Shown here: one piece after another, positions 1 through 11,899 of the stretch
How the letters are laid out: each line of letters begins with the position of its first letter
Numbering within the stretch: position 1 is the first letter of the stretch
Source of the DNA: Oikopleura dioica
Taxonomy: Eukaryota; Chordata; Appendicularia; Copelata; Oikopleuridae
Length of the DNA stretch: 64,000 bases
Reading direction: 5' to 3'
Assembly (NCBI GenBank): GCA_907165135.1
Contig: OU015567.1
Span: forward strand, 2,175,001 to 2,239,000
Made by a program: the position numbers and the translations under genes
Notes under the pieces: generated by a model
What the model saw: only the letters and a program-made list of their open reading frames with translations
What the model was told of the DNA's origin: nothing
The model's database searches: none

Positions 1-81
1 ATAGTTTTGAGATAAACTATCAATACTTTAGTTTATTGTTTTTTATAAATATTTTGTATAAATTCATCGAGAGAAAGAGAA

Positions 82-3000
82 ATGTGGATATTGCCGGTTC
101 TTTTTGTCGGAAAAATAGCTGCAGAATCGGTATGCGATTGGAAGAAATGCCACAGAAATCGAGTCTGCGAGAGGGGACGATGTCGTCGACCGACTGCAAG
201 GACAGTTTGCGATCTTGGCTACATCCCTAACGCTGCTGGGGATTGTGTGGTCAATCCATGCATCGGTCATGCTTGCCACAATAATGCAAATTGCAATGCT
301 CTGCCGAAAGAAGATAATGAGAACGAATACGAAGCAGTTTGTCAGTGCAAAGATGGTTACATTGGAGACGGAACAGTGAGTTACACATAATCATTTTAAT
401 TTTTTGGTTATTTTTGGCAGTTTTGAGCCAGTTGGGCCATTAAAATTTTCTTAAGGAAAATGAGATATTTTGTCGGGATTTTTTTGTTGGTTCCCGATAC
501 GGTATCGGCGATACCTACAGATTTTTTCTTCATACTGAGTTTTAACGGACGTCCATTATTAATGATTTTTCTATAAAAATAGTCCGAATTTGAATTATCA
601 AAGACGGTGATTTTTAGAATATCTATATGAGCTATTATTCTATCAATCAAATGATCTTTCCTCTCGATGATTTTTTGAAGATCATTAATTGTTTTTTGAC
701 TCTCACGAATTTCATTAAGGATTTTTGAGTCAAATCCTTGATTGTTGATTTCACCGAAATTTCGAGATAAAAAGACAAGGAAAAATGACAAGACAACAGT
801 GACAACTTCAGGCGATTTCAGTAATTTAAAAAACGAACGAGCAATATTTTTTCCTTCTTTCAGCAGAAGCCACAAGTTTTTCAGCCATTTCTTTATAAAA
901 TTCGAAGTTTTCCTTTTCGTATTTTACTCTGAGCGCTTCGTATTCTGCAGTTTTCTTGCTCATCTCTCTATGCGTCATTTCAATTATTCTTTGCATTTCT
1001 CTGTGGTTCAATTCCATATTTTCGACTCGGTGTTCAAGCCAACCAACTCGTTTATGGAGATCTTCATTCTCTTCTCTGATTTGTTTTATCTTCGCTTCGG
1101 CATTCATTAGGTTGTCAGAAAGCAAGCTCGATTTGTAAGCATGGTCCTTTATTTTCCCCTCGAAGATCTTTTCTATTTCTTCATTTGATGGACCTTTACG
1201 AAAAAATCCGTTGCTCGCGTCATCAGTATAAAAGCAATAACTTTCGCTTACTGAACTTCCTTGAGACATTTTTTCACATGCTCCTAAGAATTCGGAAAAA
1301 GAAATTTTTTTCGTAAATAGAACTTCGATCCGAATCAAACAAAGTTACCCTGTTTTGAAATTTCAAATCGAGCAAATAAAAATTTTTAAGGACAAACGAC
1401 TCATCTGAAAAAAATCTCAAATTCTTGCCATAAAACATCTCCTGATGAAAAAACGTGTTCTTCACGTCAGACACTTGATAATTTCTTAATATAGATGAGC
1501 TGTACATCTGACTTCTGCGGGCTTGGGCGACACAAGTGCGGTGCCTTCGCCGAGTGCAAAACACTTGACGCTTTGTACGATTACGACTACGAGTGCTATT
1601 GTATCGACGGTTACGTTGGCTTTGGCTCTAGACATCGAGACACTGGCGGAAGCGGTTTCAGAAGAGACTGCATGCCTTTTCCTTGTGACGCCAAAAATAC
1701 GCCTCCTACAGATCCAGGAAAGGTTAATTTTATTCACCATCATATGATACTTGTTTTTCAACAATTTTTTTAATCAATTACAAAATTTGATAACTGAAAA
1801 AATAAATTCATGAAAATAAATAACAAAATATAGTACTTTCATTTCTAATTTTCCAAAAACAAAACACCATAATTGTATTCTTCGAGTGACTAAAATCAAC
1901 TTTCTTATTTCACTCTTTATTGACTAAATCTATAAACTCCAAAAACCGCATGGGTAAAAAGTTCCGTCATAAAAGTGTAAATATAAAAAGAAGATCTCAA
2001 ACCTCTTTAAGACTATGAAATCTACCTACCAACAAATCTGAACGACGGCTTCAATTGGTATTCCGCCCAGCAGATGTGCCAAGAAAAAGGAATCGGCTGG
2101 GACCTGGCCGTGATCGAAACAGAAGCCGAGTACGAAAAAATCATGAATCTCATGAACTGCGATACGACTGGTGTTTGGTTGGGGTACAAAGAGAAGTTTC
2201 GAAGTCTTCTGACGACTTTGAAGATGTCTTTGGCGACCGACCAGTGGTCATCAACGATAAGGTAAAAAGAAATCTGAAGTGCGATAATCCAAAATGAAGA
2301 AAATAGGAGGTAGAATTCGCTCTGATCCAGCAGGGATATCGAACACGTTCGAGTAGATTTAAGGATTACCACACCTGCATTACTTTTTCATGAATTTTGA
2401 TAAGTCTAAATTTTAATTGGAATTTTGAATTTTTATGAAAATTCAGTGGGCGACGGGCGAACCAAATTTGACTGAAGAAAAAGCTGCTTGTGTCCGAATG
2501 AGAGTCGGTCAATTCAGGAAATGTTCGATTTTTTTTACCAGGAAGGACAAAAGCCGCCCCTTTTAGAGTCATTTATGAACAGTTAAAAAGCGATGGCAAC
2601 TGCCGCGCTTCCCGCTACGGCTCCAAGCATACGATCGCTTCGATGGGCTACGTTTGCGAGCGGCATGCTGCCAAGCCAGCTCCTGGAATCCGCTGCGAAA
2701 CGAAAAACGACAACGATCGAGTTGAACCGTTCGAGACCAAGGCCGGATGTCCGGCGCCGTCTTGTTTCGGCGGTAGCGGCTTTCAAATCGTCGATGCGTG
2801 GAGAAAACGGGACCAGGGAACTTATGCTTTCAACTATGGATTCACAGGTTTTAAATTAAAGAAAAAAACTATTAGGTCAATATGCTAATGAAAATCATGT
2901 TCGTGATGTTTTTTTTTCTAAAAAGTTTTTGAAAATTCTTGATCTTTTTTTCCGAAAAACTTCGTGAATATTAAAATCCAGGCTTTTAGAGAGCTCGTTG

Positions 3001-4415
3001 ACGCAAGAGTTGGACTACTTTATTTTTGAATAAATTGCAAAAAGTACCGTCGAGTCCAAAATTAGTGAACTTGAGTCCGTGTTTTGAAGTTATTTTTAGA
3101 GGCCATGTTATACCACCATAATTCGTATTTCATTTAACAGCATTTAGCGCTCGCCTTTGACATAGATTTCTATTTACACAATCTTGCTTTCTTTTTTAGA
3201 GGCGGTTTATGCTAATTGTCATTATTGCTTTATTTGACCAATTGTCAATTCAAATTTCTAGCGGCTTTTTTTCTCGGGACGGATGCGCATGACGCTGATG
3301 GTGCTTCGATTATGATGCGGTTCGCAAGAGGGAATAGGCAACACAATATTCAGACGTGGAACTTGAAGTTCTGGGGATTCTACAATGAGAACAGGGATGT
3401 TCTCTTTCATACAAAGGAAAAGGGTTGATATTTCTCGAAAAAAAACCTACAACAATGTCAACAGATAAGACGCTCTTCCATCGAAAATCTGATATGCCAA
3501 AGATCATACATTTGATTTTTGACCAATGAAAATCGTAAATGGTTCTAAAATTTTCTCCAATAATATTTATTGATGGCAAAAATTTTCAGAAGGCTGATTT
3601 ATCATTTTTTCTGATTTTTCTCCGCCAATAAATATCGATTTTCTTGAGAAAAACCTTTTTTTCATTCAAATTAAAAGTGACAAAATCATCAACCATTAAC
3701 AACAGTACTGGTCAACAGATCGTCTCGATCGTCGATCAGTAATCGTCACAGTCGAAAATCTCAACACTCCCGATTATCCCGAAGTCTTTTTCTGGAAAAA
3801 CCGCATCACTCGTCATCGCTGCTTCATGCCCGAATTCGCCCGTTCCAGGCCTCAGGTAATTTTTTAAAATCTTGAGAGTTCATAAGAAAGGAAGCTTTCG
3901 AGCAGCATGACATTTTACATTTGTAATTCGGGAGTAGCGTTAACTCGGGGGAAATCGAGATGAATCACTGACAGGGGATTTATGAGAACTGATTGACTGT
4001 GATTTTTCGATTGTAATGAGGTTAAATTGTCGGACGAAACTTGTTATGAAGCCTTAACTCGTAAATGTCGGCAAATGTCTTCGAATGTCGCAAAATGTCT
4101 CCGAAGGTCGCAAAATGTCGCCAAATGTCTCCGAATGTCGCCAAATGTTGGCAAACATCGCCTAGTGCCGATAAAACTGGCAACAATTGGCTACATTCGG
4201 CGACATTTAGCGACATTCGCCGACTTTTAGCGACATTCGGCGAGACTCCGCAACAAAATCAAAGCGCGTCGACTCTTCTATAGAAAGATTCGTTATCCTA
4301 TTATTTCTAGTCGCTTGAAAACATCGCCCGCCACCTCAAACCCGAGCTGGAAGATTTGGAAGAAATCCGCCAAGTCAGTTTCCGAAACGGCCGTTTCCGA
4401 AAAATCAAGACCTAA
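82..4415 (+). CDS. Secreted EGF-like / C-type lectin mosaic protein, 8 exons
   Basis: Exons by reading frame: 82-375, 1495-1717, 2012-2261, 2447-2517, 2591-2847, 3262-3423, 3719-3855, 4311-4415, about 498 residues. The start gives a hydrophobic signal peptide, then an EGF-like module with the CxCxDGYxGDG pattern, a second EGF-like module, and a C-type lectin domain (WLGYK, WATGEPN, GYVCE). The tail after about residue 360 is unrecognised. Two introns work only with GA donors (CAG|GAAAGG at 1718, CAG|GAAATG at 2518). Exon 3 has an apparent extra GA dinucleotide just after WLGYK: the frame is lost without removing two bases and regained before WATGEPN. AATAAA follows the stop by about 155 nt. 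The role is probably extracellular carbohydrate or matrix binding. Domains are confident, exact boundaries less so. Confidence 0.75.
408..1269 (-). CDS. Nested antisense coiled-coil ORF with one membrane segment, apparently frameshifted
   Basis: It lies wholly inside the first intron of the EGF/lectin gene, on the opposite strand. The upstream part (start near 1269, ATG before SQGSSVSESY) is rich in heptad-like Glu/Lys/Leu sequence; an in-frame upstream ATG at 1338 is also possible. Near position 870, in an A-rich run, the frame changes. The downstream part encodes a hydrophobic stretch (VVTVVLSFFLVFL) followed by a second coiled-coil-like region ending at 408. A candidate 3' splice site (TTCTTAG) lies just upstream of the start, compatible with trans-splicing. 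No family was recognised. It may be a nested gene with an indel, a decayed gene, or two short genes. Confidence 0.42.
4062..4245. repeat. Diverged minisatellite arranged as a long inverted repeat
   Basis: Within the last intron of the EGF/lectin gene. The left half repeats an 11-14 bp unit like AATGTCGCCAAATGTCTCCG. The right half repeats its reverse complement (CGACATTCGGCGACATTTAG). The whole could fold into one long imperfect hairpin. Confidence 0.75.
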
Positions 4416-5606
4416 AGAAAGTCCAAATCTTCTTTCATTTTGCTCCTTCCTCTTTTTCATCCCCTTTTTCACGAAAAGAACAAGACTGTTTCACTTTTGC
4501 CAAGCGAAAAATACTTCCGGCCCAGAGTAGAATTTGTAAATATTATTTAAATTTAATCCTGCCTTGCTGTAAATAAAAACATCGTCACTTATGTTTAGTG
4601 TTTTTTGCAAACGGGATGGCAATTTGTCATCTCATGAATTTTATAAGTGCACTTTAGTTCTAACGTGAGGGCGAGAACACGTGGTAGTTGGGATGAGCGC
4701 TGGAAATCGAATAAGTCTATTGAGAATTTTGAGAAGTTTATTGGGTTCTTGATTGAGCGCTAGAAGAAAAGCCAGCCGAAGAAGAAATCGTAGTTGAAGA
4801 GCATTATTCCAACGACGCTAGAAATTTCAGTGAATCATGGAACTTAACTAGGGGAAGATTAAGGGTATCACATTTTTCGACCAATCAGAAGGAAAGCAGC
4901 GGAATGCAAAGAAAGGGAAACTTTGACCAATCAGGGGTCTGAATTCATTGACTATTCGAAAGTCCCCATAAACCTTTCTGATTGGTCAGATCGCCCCCTT
5001 TTTTGAGATGAAGTCCTTCTACTCTCTCACTCTGGACTTGATTCTTACCTGAGGCAGAGAAGGATGAAGATAGAAATGAGATGATTTTGAATAATCTCCG
5101 TTTGCCGAACATTTCTTCTCCCTTCTCTATATTCTGCGTCTGGCATGGCGAAGCACTGCGCTAGAATCTGCGAACTGATCAAAGACGAGAACAAAATCGA
5201 TATCGATGAGAAATGGTCTAGCTTCAACTCGTTGCAATTTATTATTTATTGACTGCGATTCAGTTGCTAGACCTGCCACAGACTTTCTCCCCCTTTCTTT
5301 TTTATTATTTTTTTATTATCAAGTCATTTTTGCGTTTCAAAACTTAATTTGGTTAAATTTTGTTTATTATTGATCAGGAGAAACAAAAATTGCAGGAATT
5401 TCAGAATAAAGTTTTCTCTTTTTATAAACCAACTCCACTTCCTTCTTCCTCGATATAATGTCGGAAGGCAATGCATTCGGTTTTGTTTCTCGTCTCGTAG
5501 TAGACACCTGTTTTGTGCATGTAAAATCCACTCTCTCCCTTTCCGTGTAGTTTTGCAGCAACCATGATGTTGAATCTTCAATATCATATTGAAAATATGC
5601 ATATTT
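4416..5606. other. Intergenic, no convincing gene
   Basis: Contains the 3' end of the EGF/lectin gene, several CCAATCA-type motifs near 4.85-4.99 kb, and only short ORFs. One 35-codon plus-strand ORF starts at the ATG near 5142, but nothing supports it. Confidence 0.6.
4572..4577 (+). terminator. Polyadenylation signal AATAAA
   Basis: AATAAA in AT-rich sequence 157 nt after the stop of the EGF/lectin gene. Confidence 0.5.
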
Positions 5607-6072
5607 TCAAATAACAAACCCGTCATAAGAGTTGTGCGCAATAATCATGCAGTCCTTGACACAGGTCGCAAATTCCTCCTCATTGGCGCAGCGGGACTCG
5701 CAAGATTCGCACTAAAATAAGGTTGGTTAAAGAATTGTCATTCTTCAACCTAACCTTGACAGCAAAAGACGAAAAGTCAATCGTCTTCGTTGATTTCGGC
5801 CCGCAAACTGCCCGAAGAGAACCTGCTCTTGGCTGTGCTGTGTGTCGCCCTTCTGCGTCAGCAATGCCATTAGCAATAATACAGTTGTAATGCTGGCTGT
5901 AGTTTCGTTCAAGATTCTTGCTCATTTTCACTGCGCATTCGGTCATTCCAGATTCGGAATTTGCGCAAAGCCGGAGTGTGTTGAGCATGATATCTTCAGC
6001 AGTATCGGCTCGCTCATCGAAAAATCGGCCAAAAGCGGAAGAAAAAGCGAAAAGTCCGACGAAAATTTTCAT
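5607..6072 (-). CDS. Small secreted cysteine-rich protein, 2 exons
   Basis: Exons 6072-5755 and 5711-5607 join in phase 0 across a 43-nt GT-AG intron, giving about 140 residues. The N terminus (MKIFVGLFAFSSAFG) is a clear signal peptide. The mature part carries about ten cysteines, including a C-terminal CESCESRC / CVKDCM cluster that suggests a disulfide-bonded fold. It is similar in size and layout to the secreted gene at 9546, but I see no clear sequence relation. Family and function were not recognised. Confidence 0.65.
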
Positions 6073-6425
6073 GGTGACAAAATTGAATTGACTAGAAGCA
6101 GAAAATTTTGGGGATTATATTGGTTGAACAGCTTGTTAGATCCCAAGGCAGGGATGGAAAGAGGCCAGAAATGACGATTGCGGGTAATTTTTTTGGCAAA
6201 GATAAGAATTTTTAAAGCCAAAATATACAGAATTTTTTTGCTTGTTCAGCGACATCCTCGATATTTCGGAAATCTAGAAACTTCAACAGCTCAATCCAAA
6301 TCAGTGTGATTTTGCTGACTCAAATAAATTGGGTGCACTTCGTGTCATCGCCGCGGTCCTAATGGACATTTTTTGATAGTGCTAAACCCTGTCTTCATCT
6401 GCTGATCTGCGAATTCGGAACACAA

Positions 6426-6435
6426 TTGCTTTCAG
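6426..6435 (+). promoter_or_regulatory. Candidate spliced-leader acceptor before GNAT copy 1
   Basis: GCTTTCAG ends 12 nt before the ATG at 6448. Appendicularians trans-splice a leader at such sites; nothing here proves that this one is used. Confidence 0.35.
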
Positions 6436-6447
6436 AGTTGGTCAAAG

Positions 6448-7831
6448 ATGAGCCTTTACAGGGCAAAAGATTATATTTTGGTGAAACTCCATGAGCTACA
6501 GGAGACATTTGAACAGCGACAGGTACAGAAAAAGTCTAAACAACATGATTTTCCTCATAAAATAGGAATTCTACGAGTTCGAAGAAGAAAAATCGCCAGT
6601 AAACCTGACCGTAAATCTTCTCCAAGAAGATTTTCCAGTCACAGAAGGTTCTAAGAAGCACAAGAAACGTTTTTTATAGAACAATATTCTGAGAATTTGG
6701 AAAGAAAAAAACACATGAAAGGCACGACTCAGCTCCCTGGAAGGCAGTTCTGATCAATTATCGATGCATGTTCTGCTTGTAAACAAACATTTTATGACGC
6801 AAATGAAAGAGACCGAAGTCGAAATTGCCGGACATGCCCGACTTTTATGCGTCGCTGGGAAGGTCAATATGTGTTTCATCGACGAATTTGTCATACGAGT
6901 AAGTCTTGATGACTATTCATTAACTACTTGAAGCGCTAGAAACAATACAGAGCACAAGGATTAGGAAAGCATCTGTGGAAATCGCTGGAAGAATTTCTCA
7001 AGCTCGAAATCGACCAGGACTTCTGTGGAACTGCAACTAAAGATGAGGTTTTTATCGCCTAAAATCAGGTTTCTTACCTTTTCATCAGACTGCTAGATCA
7101 TTTTTTCATCACATGGGAATGAACAAACTCGAAAAAGGAGAGAAACTCGCCTACATTGACATCCACGAAGGAGAATTGCTCAACAAGCTCAGCGATTTTT
7201 TCTCAGGAATGATCGTAAAAATGCTTTTTCGATCTTGATTCAAGGACATTTTCGACCTTTTTTAAGTTGCAAAAGAAGCAATGGCTCGAAAGAAAGATGC
7301 TGAAATGCTCTTCTTGACGAAAGATCTAATTCATTTCGATCTCTGTGGAACGGATGGATACAAAGAGAGAATTCAGCTGATAAAAGAAGCGCAGGAGAAG
7401 CTCGAAGCGGAAATTATGGAGAAAGCTGTTGGCTCAAATTACAAGGTACCTTCTCTAATTGACAAAAAGCCGGGGAAGAGGTAGGATTCTTTATTACCTT
7501 GAAATTTTGTGGACTACCCATTTTGATTTGCTGAGATAACAGATACAGGCCTCTTATTGGCTGAGGGCATCAAAAAACTAACCAAAATGAACCTCAGTAT
7601 TAATATCATTAGAAAATGAGTGCTGATACATCAACTCATGCTGGAATCGAAAAAATGGCTGAAAAATTTGGCGGCGCTTCAAGACGAGCCTCTTCTGTTT
7701 CAAATTTGAGCGATGCCGAGCTTGAACGAGAAGCTCTTCTCGCTCTCACCAGCAAAGACACTCTTGGAAGAAGAATGTCAGTCAAAAGTCACAGAAGAGA
7801 GTCTCTCATGAAAGAATCCATCGATGAATGA
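6448..7831 (+). CDS. GNAT-type acetyltransferase paralogue, copy 1 (7 exons)
   Basis: Exons 6448-6522, 6566-6664, 6722-6898, 6940-7047, 7089-7206, 7267-7445, 7613-7831, about 324 residues. Middle exons carry FIDEFVIR followed by RAQGLGKHLWKSL, matching the GNAT acetyl-CoA loop (R/Q-x-x-G-x-G/A), then TARSFFHHMGMNKLE, the usual GNAT C-terminal helix. The layout somewhat resembles alpha-tubulin acetyltransferase (ATAT1/MEC-17), but that sub-assignment is weak. The tail is Arg/Ser rich. The exon 5 donor is CAG|GAATGA. The exon 2 donor is AAG|AAACGT where the sister copies have CAG|GA, so this site looks degraded. Two close paralogues lie at 8113 and, inverted, at 11348. Confidence 0.7.
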
Positions 7832-8112
7832 CCATTTTTATTCCCTGCTTTTGCTGTCAAAAAACACGAATCGTTAAAAAAACCTTAAAAATCTTATTCT
7901 TTTTATTCTTACAGGCTCGTCAAATTAAGTTCATTTCTGGGGTCTTCATTTGAAGACGAGATCCATATCATGGCGCTACCAGAGCTTGGCTTAACCGCTA
8001 TAATTTATACGAAAACTCTTATCATGCCGTAACAGCACCTAAATCAACTGAGATAACTCTCGAAAATATCCCCACTCAAACCAGTCCTTTATAACTCAGC
8101 TTTGAGAAAGCA

Positions 8113-9372
8113 ATGAACGTCTATAAACCAAAAGATTATATTTTAATAAAGCTGCATGAGCTCCAAGAGACATTTGTTCGACGCCAGGTAGATCTATTGA
8201 TAAGAAACTGTTAACTTATTCATAAAATTGGAATTCTACGAGTTCGAGGAAGAGAAATCGCCAATAAATCTTACTTTTAATTTTCTCCAAGAAGACTTTC
8301 CAGTGACAATTGACTCGAAAAAGCACCAGGAATGGATTTTATTTTCCTTTTTTTATGAAAACTAGTCAATCTGCCCGGAAAATCACATGACAGGCACGAC
8401 TCAGCTCTCTTGAAGGAAGCTCTGATCAATTATCGATGCATGTTGTCCTAGTAAACAAACATTTCATGACTCAAATGAAGGAGACCGAGGTGGAAATTGC
8501 AGGACATGCTCGGCTATTATGCGTTGCTGGGAAAGTCAACATGTGTTTTATCGACGAATTCGTCATCAGAGTAAGCGAAGAAAATCTTTCATCGATCATC
8601 TGGATCTCTAGAAACAATACAGAGCCCACGGATTCGGGCGACATTTGTGGAAATCGCTTGAAGAGTTTCTCAAGCTTGAAATTGATCAGGACGCTTGTGG
8701 AACTGCAACTAAAGATGAGGTTCAGTCACACTTCTCTTGATTGGAACTGATTTCAATTTCAGAATGCGAGGTCATTTTTTCACCACATGGGAATGAAAAA
8801 ACTTGAAAAGGGCGAGAAACTCGCGTACATCAATATCCACGAAGGAGAATTATTGGCCAAGCTTAGCGACTTTTTCTCAGGAATGATTGAAAAAGCAGTT
8901 AGTTCTCCGTTTATTCAAACTCATTTTGATCCATAAAAAGTCGCGAGGGAAGCGATGAACAGAAAAAGGGACAGTGAGCTGCAATTCCTGACAAAAGATC
9001 TCATCCATTTCGATCTCTGCGGCACTGATGGATACAAGGAGAGAATTCTGGCGATCAAGGATGCTCAGGAAAAACTGGAATTGGAGATTATGGAAAAGGC
9101 TGTGGGCTCAAATTATAAGGTTCGCTTATGAACAGTTAGAGTAAAATTATTTTCAGAAAACTTCTGCGAAAACATCGACCCATGCTGGAATCGAAGTCGT
9201 TGCAGAAAAATTTGGCGGAGCTTCTAGAAGAGCTTCGACGGTATCAAATATGAGTGAGGCCGAACTAGAACGAGAAGCTCTTCTGGCTTTGACGAGCAAA
9301 GACACTCTTGGAAGAAGAATGTCGATGAAAGCTCATCGAAGGGAATCTATTCAACAATCGATCATTGAATAA
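8113..9372 (+). CDS. GNAT-type acetyltransferase paralogue, copy 2 (7 exons)
   Basis: Exons 8113-8187, 8231-8329, 8394-8570, 8612-8719, 8763-8880, 8941-9119, 9157-9372, about 323 residues, colinear with copy 1 and strongly similar. The CoA loop reads RAHGFGRHLWKSL. Introns after exons 2 and 5 use GA donors (CAG|GAATGG and CAG|GAATGA). The 3' end of intron 1 reads ATTG instead of the ATAG of the other copies. A TACGAG 12 nt further in would keep the frame at the cost of four residues. The tail (SKDTLGRRMSMKAHRRES) is nearly the same as copy 1, so both are probably recent tandem duplicates. Confidence 0.7.
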
Positions 9373-9545
9373 TATTTTGCTGGAAATATATTATTGTTTC
9401 TCAGAAAAAAAAAGATGAGAAATCACGTGATCATCTAAATGTCATTCCGTTGTTTTCATAATTGTTTGACCGCCGAGCCGCGACCACATCCGTTCTCAAC
9501 CTTTAAAAGCTCAATTGTCTGTTCTTTTCTTCAGTTCAATTCACA

Positions 9546-10066
9546 ATGAAGTTTTCAATTATTTTTCTCTCTTCGATCTTGAATCTATCAAGAGCGAGTG
9601 TTGTGCAAGATAAAGTGGACATTCTGCTTGGTCATTTTGATGTAAGTATTTTTAAAGTTGACTTTACGAATAATATTTTTAAAAGTGGTTTGCTGAAAAC
9701 TTGCCACTTCAACCAGGAGACAAAAAAGACGATAGATACGTAAGTAAAATACAACAGTATGCATCACAAATTGTTGCTGCGAATGGCGGCAGGGGCGAAG
9801 TTTGTAATTTGAGAAATCGAGATTCACTGCTAGCTGATGTTGATGCGCAGTGCTCTTGGACTAATGGAATGACTCCATGCCAACGACATGAAAATGTCAT
9901 AACCTGCTTGTTTGCTCTTGCTGACGCTTATGCTTGTGACGGACGAGGAAATCTTGCAGCTCGGATTCAGAGAAGATGGAAAAGACGAAAGATTAATTTG
10001 ATTATTCCTCGGCACTGTCCATTCTCGACTGTCCTTTGCCCACTTGGCCTTTGTGCCAGTGGTTAA
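9546..10066 (+). CDS. Small secreted protein, 2 exons
   Basis: Exons 9546-9641 and 9686-10066 join in phase 0 over a 44-nt GT-AG intron, giving 158 residues. The N terminus (MKFSIIFLSSILNLSRAS) is a signal peptide. The mature protein has several cysteines and a basic run (RIQRRWKRRK) before a Cys-containing tail. AATAAA lies about 25 nt after the stop. It sits between GNAT copies 2 and 3 with little intergenic space. No known family recognised. Confidence 0.65.
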
Positions 10067-10143
10067 AGTAAAATAGCAACACCAAGAAAATAAAATTTCA
10101 ACAATCATTTCTTATAAAATAAGCTCAATTTTATTCTAAAAAA

Positions 10144-11348
10144 TCAACCGACAGTATTTTGTCTTTTGAACAAAGCTCTCGACATTCTTCTTCCAAGGCC
10201 TCCAACACTACTAACGACCGCCGCAGACGCCCTTCTTGCCCCAGCGAACCGACTAGCGATAGCGCTAACTCCTGCATGAGTCTTCGTATCCGCAGTTGTT
10301 TTCTTCAAGAAATGATATTACGATAACTTTATATTCTGCGACCTTAAAATTTGTGCCAGCGGTTCTTCGTTCAACCTCTGATCGGATTCGTTCATTCGCT
10401 TCCATGATCGCTTCTAGTCTTGCTTTGTATCCATCAGTGCCGCAAAGATTGAAATGAAAGAGATCCTTGGTCATAAAAAGCCGATTTTCATCCTTTTTTC
10501 GGTCCATCGCATCCTTAGCGACTTTATTTTTGATCAAAAATGGCCATTATTTGATGGAAAGATGGTCTTTTGAATCCTCCCTGAGAAGAATTTGTTCAGT
10601 TTATTGAGCAATTGTCCTTCTTGAACGTCAATGTAAGGTATTTTCTGGCCATCGTCAAGCTTGTTCATTCCCATGTGGCGGAAAAATGAGCGATCAATCT
10701 TCGTTGTTTCCATTATTTCGTGGTAAAAGAAAACGTACCTCAGTTTTTGAAGCAATTCCAAAAGAGTCCTGGTCGAGTTCAAGCTTGAGAAATTCTTCCA
10801 AAGATTTGAACAAATATCGCCCAAAACCTTGGGCTCTGTATTGTTTCTAGAACTTGAAATAACTCAAGAATCGTCTTACGAACTTACTCTGATGACAAAA
10901 TCATCGATGAAAGTCATGTTCGACTTCCCAGCCACACACAAAAGTCGACAATGTCCAACAATTTCAATTTCAGTTTCTTTCATTTGCGTCATAAAATTCT
11001 TATTGACGAGGACAACATGCATTGGTAGAGCATCGCAGCTGTTTTTCAGAGAACTGACTCTTTGCTTTCTCATGATTTTATCAATGGATTACTGAAAGAG
11101 AGACTGTTTTATCGAATAAATCATTTCCTGGTACTTTTTTGAGCCATCTTTCACGGGAAAATCCTCTTCTAGAAGCTCAAGGGTGAGATTTACCGGCGAT
11201 TTTTGATCATCAAATTCATATATCTCCTATTTTTGATCAGATGAGCCCCTTTTCTTGTCAAATTTGTACATACCTGCAGCTTAATAAATTTCTCTTGGCA
11301 CTCATGAAGCTTCAATAAAATGTAATCTTTCTGTCTATAAACGCTCAT
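10144..11348 (-). CDS. GNAT-type acetyltransferase paralogue, copy 3, inverted (7 exons)
   Basis: Exons 11348-11274, 11226-11128, 11064-10888, 10846-10739, 10698-10581, 10521-10343, 10302-10144, about 304 residues, with the same seven-exon plan as the two plus-strand copies. The CoA loop is RAQGFGRYLFKSL and the C-terminal helix SFFRHMGMNKL. The tail lacks the acidic SEAELEREALLAL stretch of copies 1 and 2. Introns are 40-63 nt. The intron 2 donor is CAG|GAAATG and the intron 5 donor is CAG|GGAGGA, a GG-AG intron where the sisters have GA-AG. It is convergent with the secreted gene ending at 10066. Confidence 0.7.
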
Positions 11349-11899
11349 CTTCTGATCCTCTCTTCAAAGTTCGATAAAAGCCTTCAGAGCAAAAAAGAAG
11401 ACAGGATGCCCATCAAAGCAGTTTCTATCTTGAGTTTTAGCACTATAAAATACTGCATACGCAACGCTTCAATCAATAAACAAGGTGACAACAAGCCGTA
11501 GGTCAATGTTACTCATGTTCAAAGAACGGCAGTTGGCAAAGAATTCTTACTGATTATCCCATAAAGAATGAGCTCTATCTTTTACGTCGAAGACCGTTGC
11601 ACTATCCTCAGCATTTTTCATTCCTAATTGAATGCTGCCGAAAAATTATCCAAGGAGCGTCACGACCAAGGTTTCATTAGAAGATCAATGTTTTCCGGAG
11701 ATATTTCGACAGCTCAGGATCAGAAGCTACCTTATTTTTCGACCGCTAATTATGGCTAATTAGTAATTATGAAAAGTCGCGAAAGGGGTTTTTTGTTATC
11801 TACATTTTTTATTACAGCTCTGAGCACCAGTACAGAAAAAAAAACAGAAAGATTGAAGAAAACAGGATATTTACAAATTAATTCTAGTTGTTCCATCGT
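11349..11899. other. Intergenic between GNAT copy 3 and the GT31-like gene
   Basis: No open frame of note. It holds the 5' flank of GNAT copy 3 and the 3' region of the glycosyltransferase gene. Confidence 0.6.
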
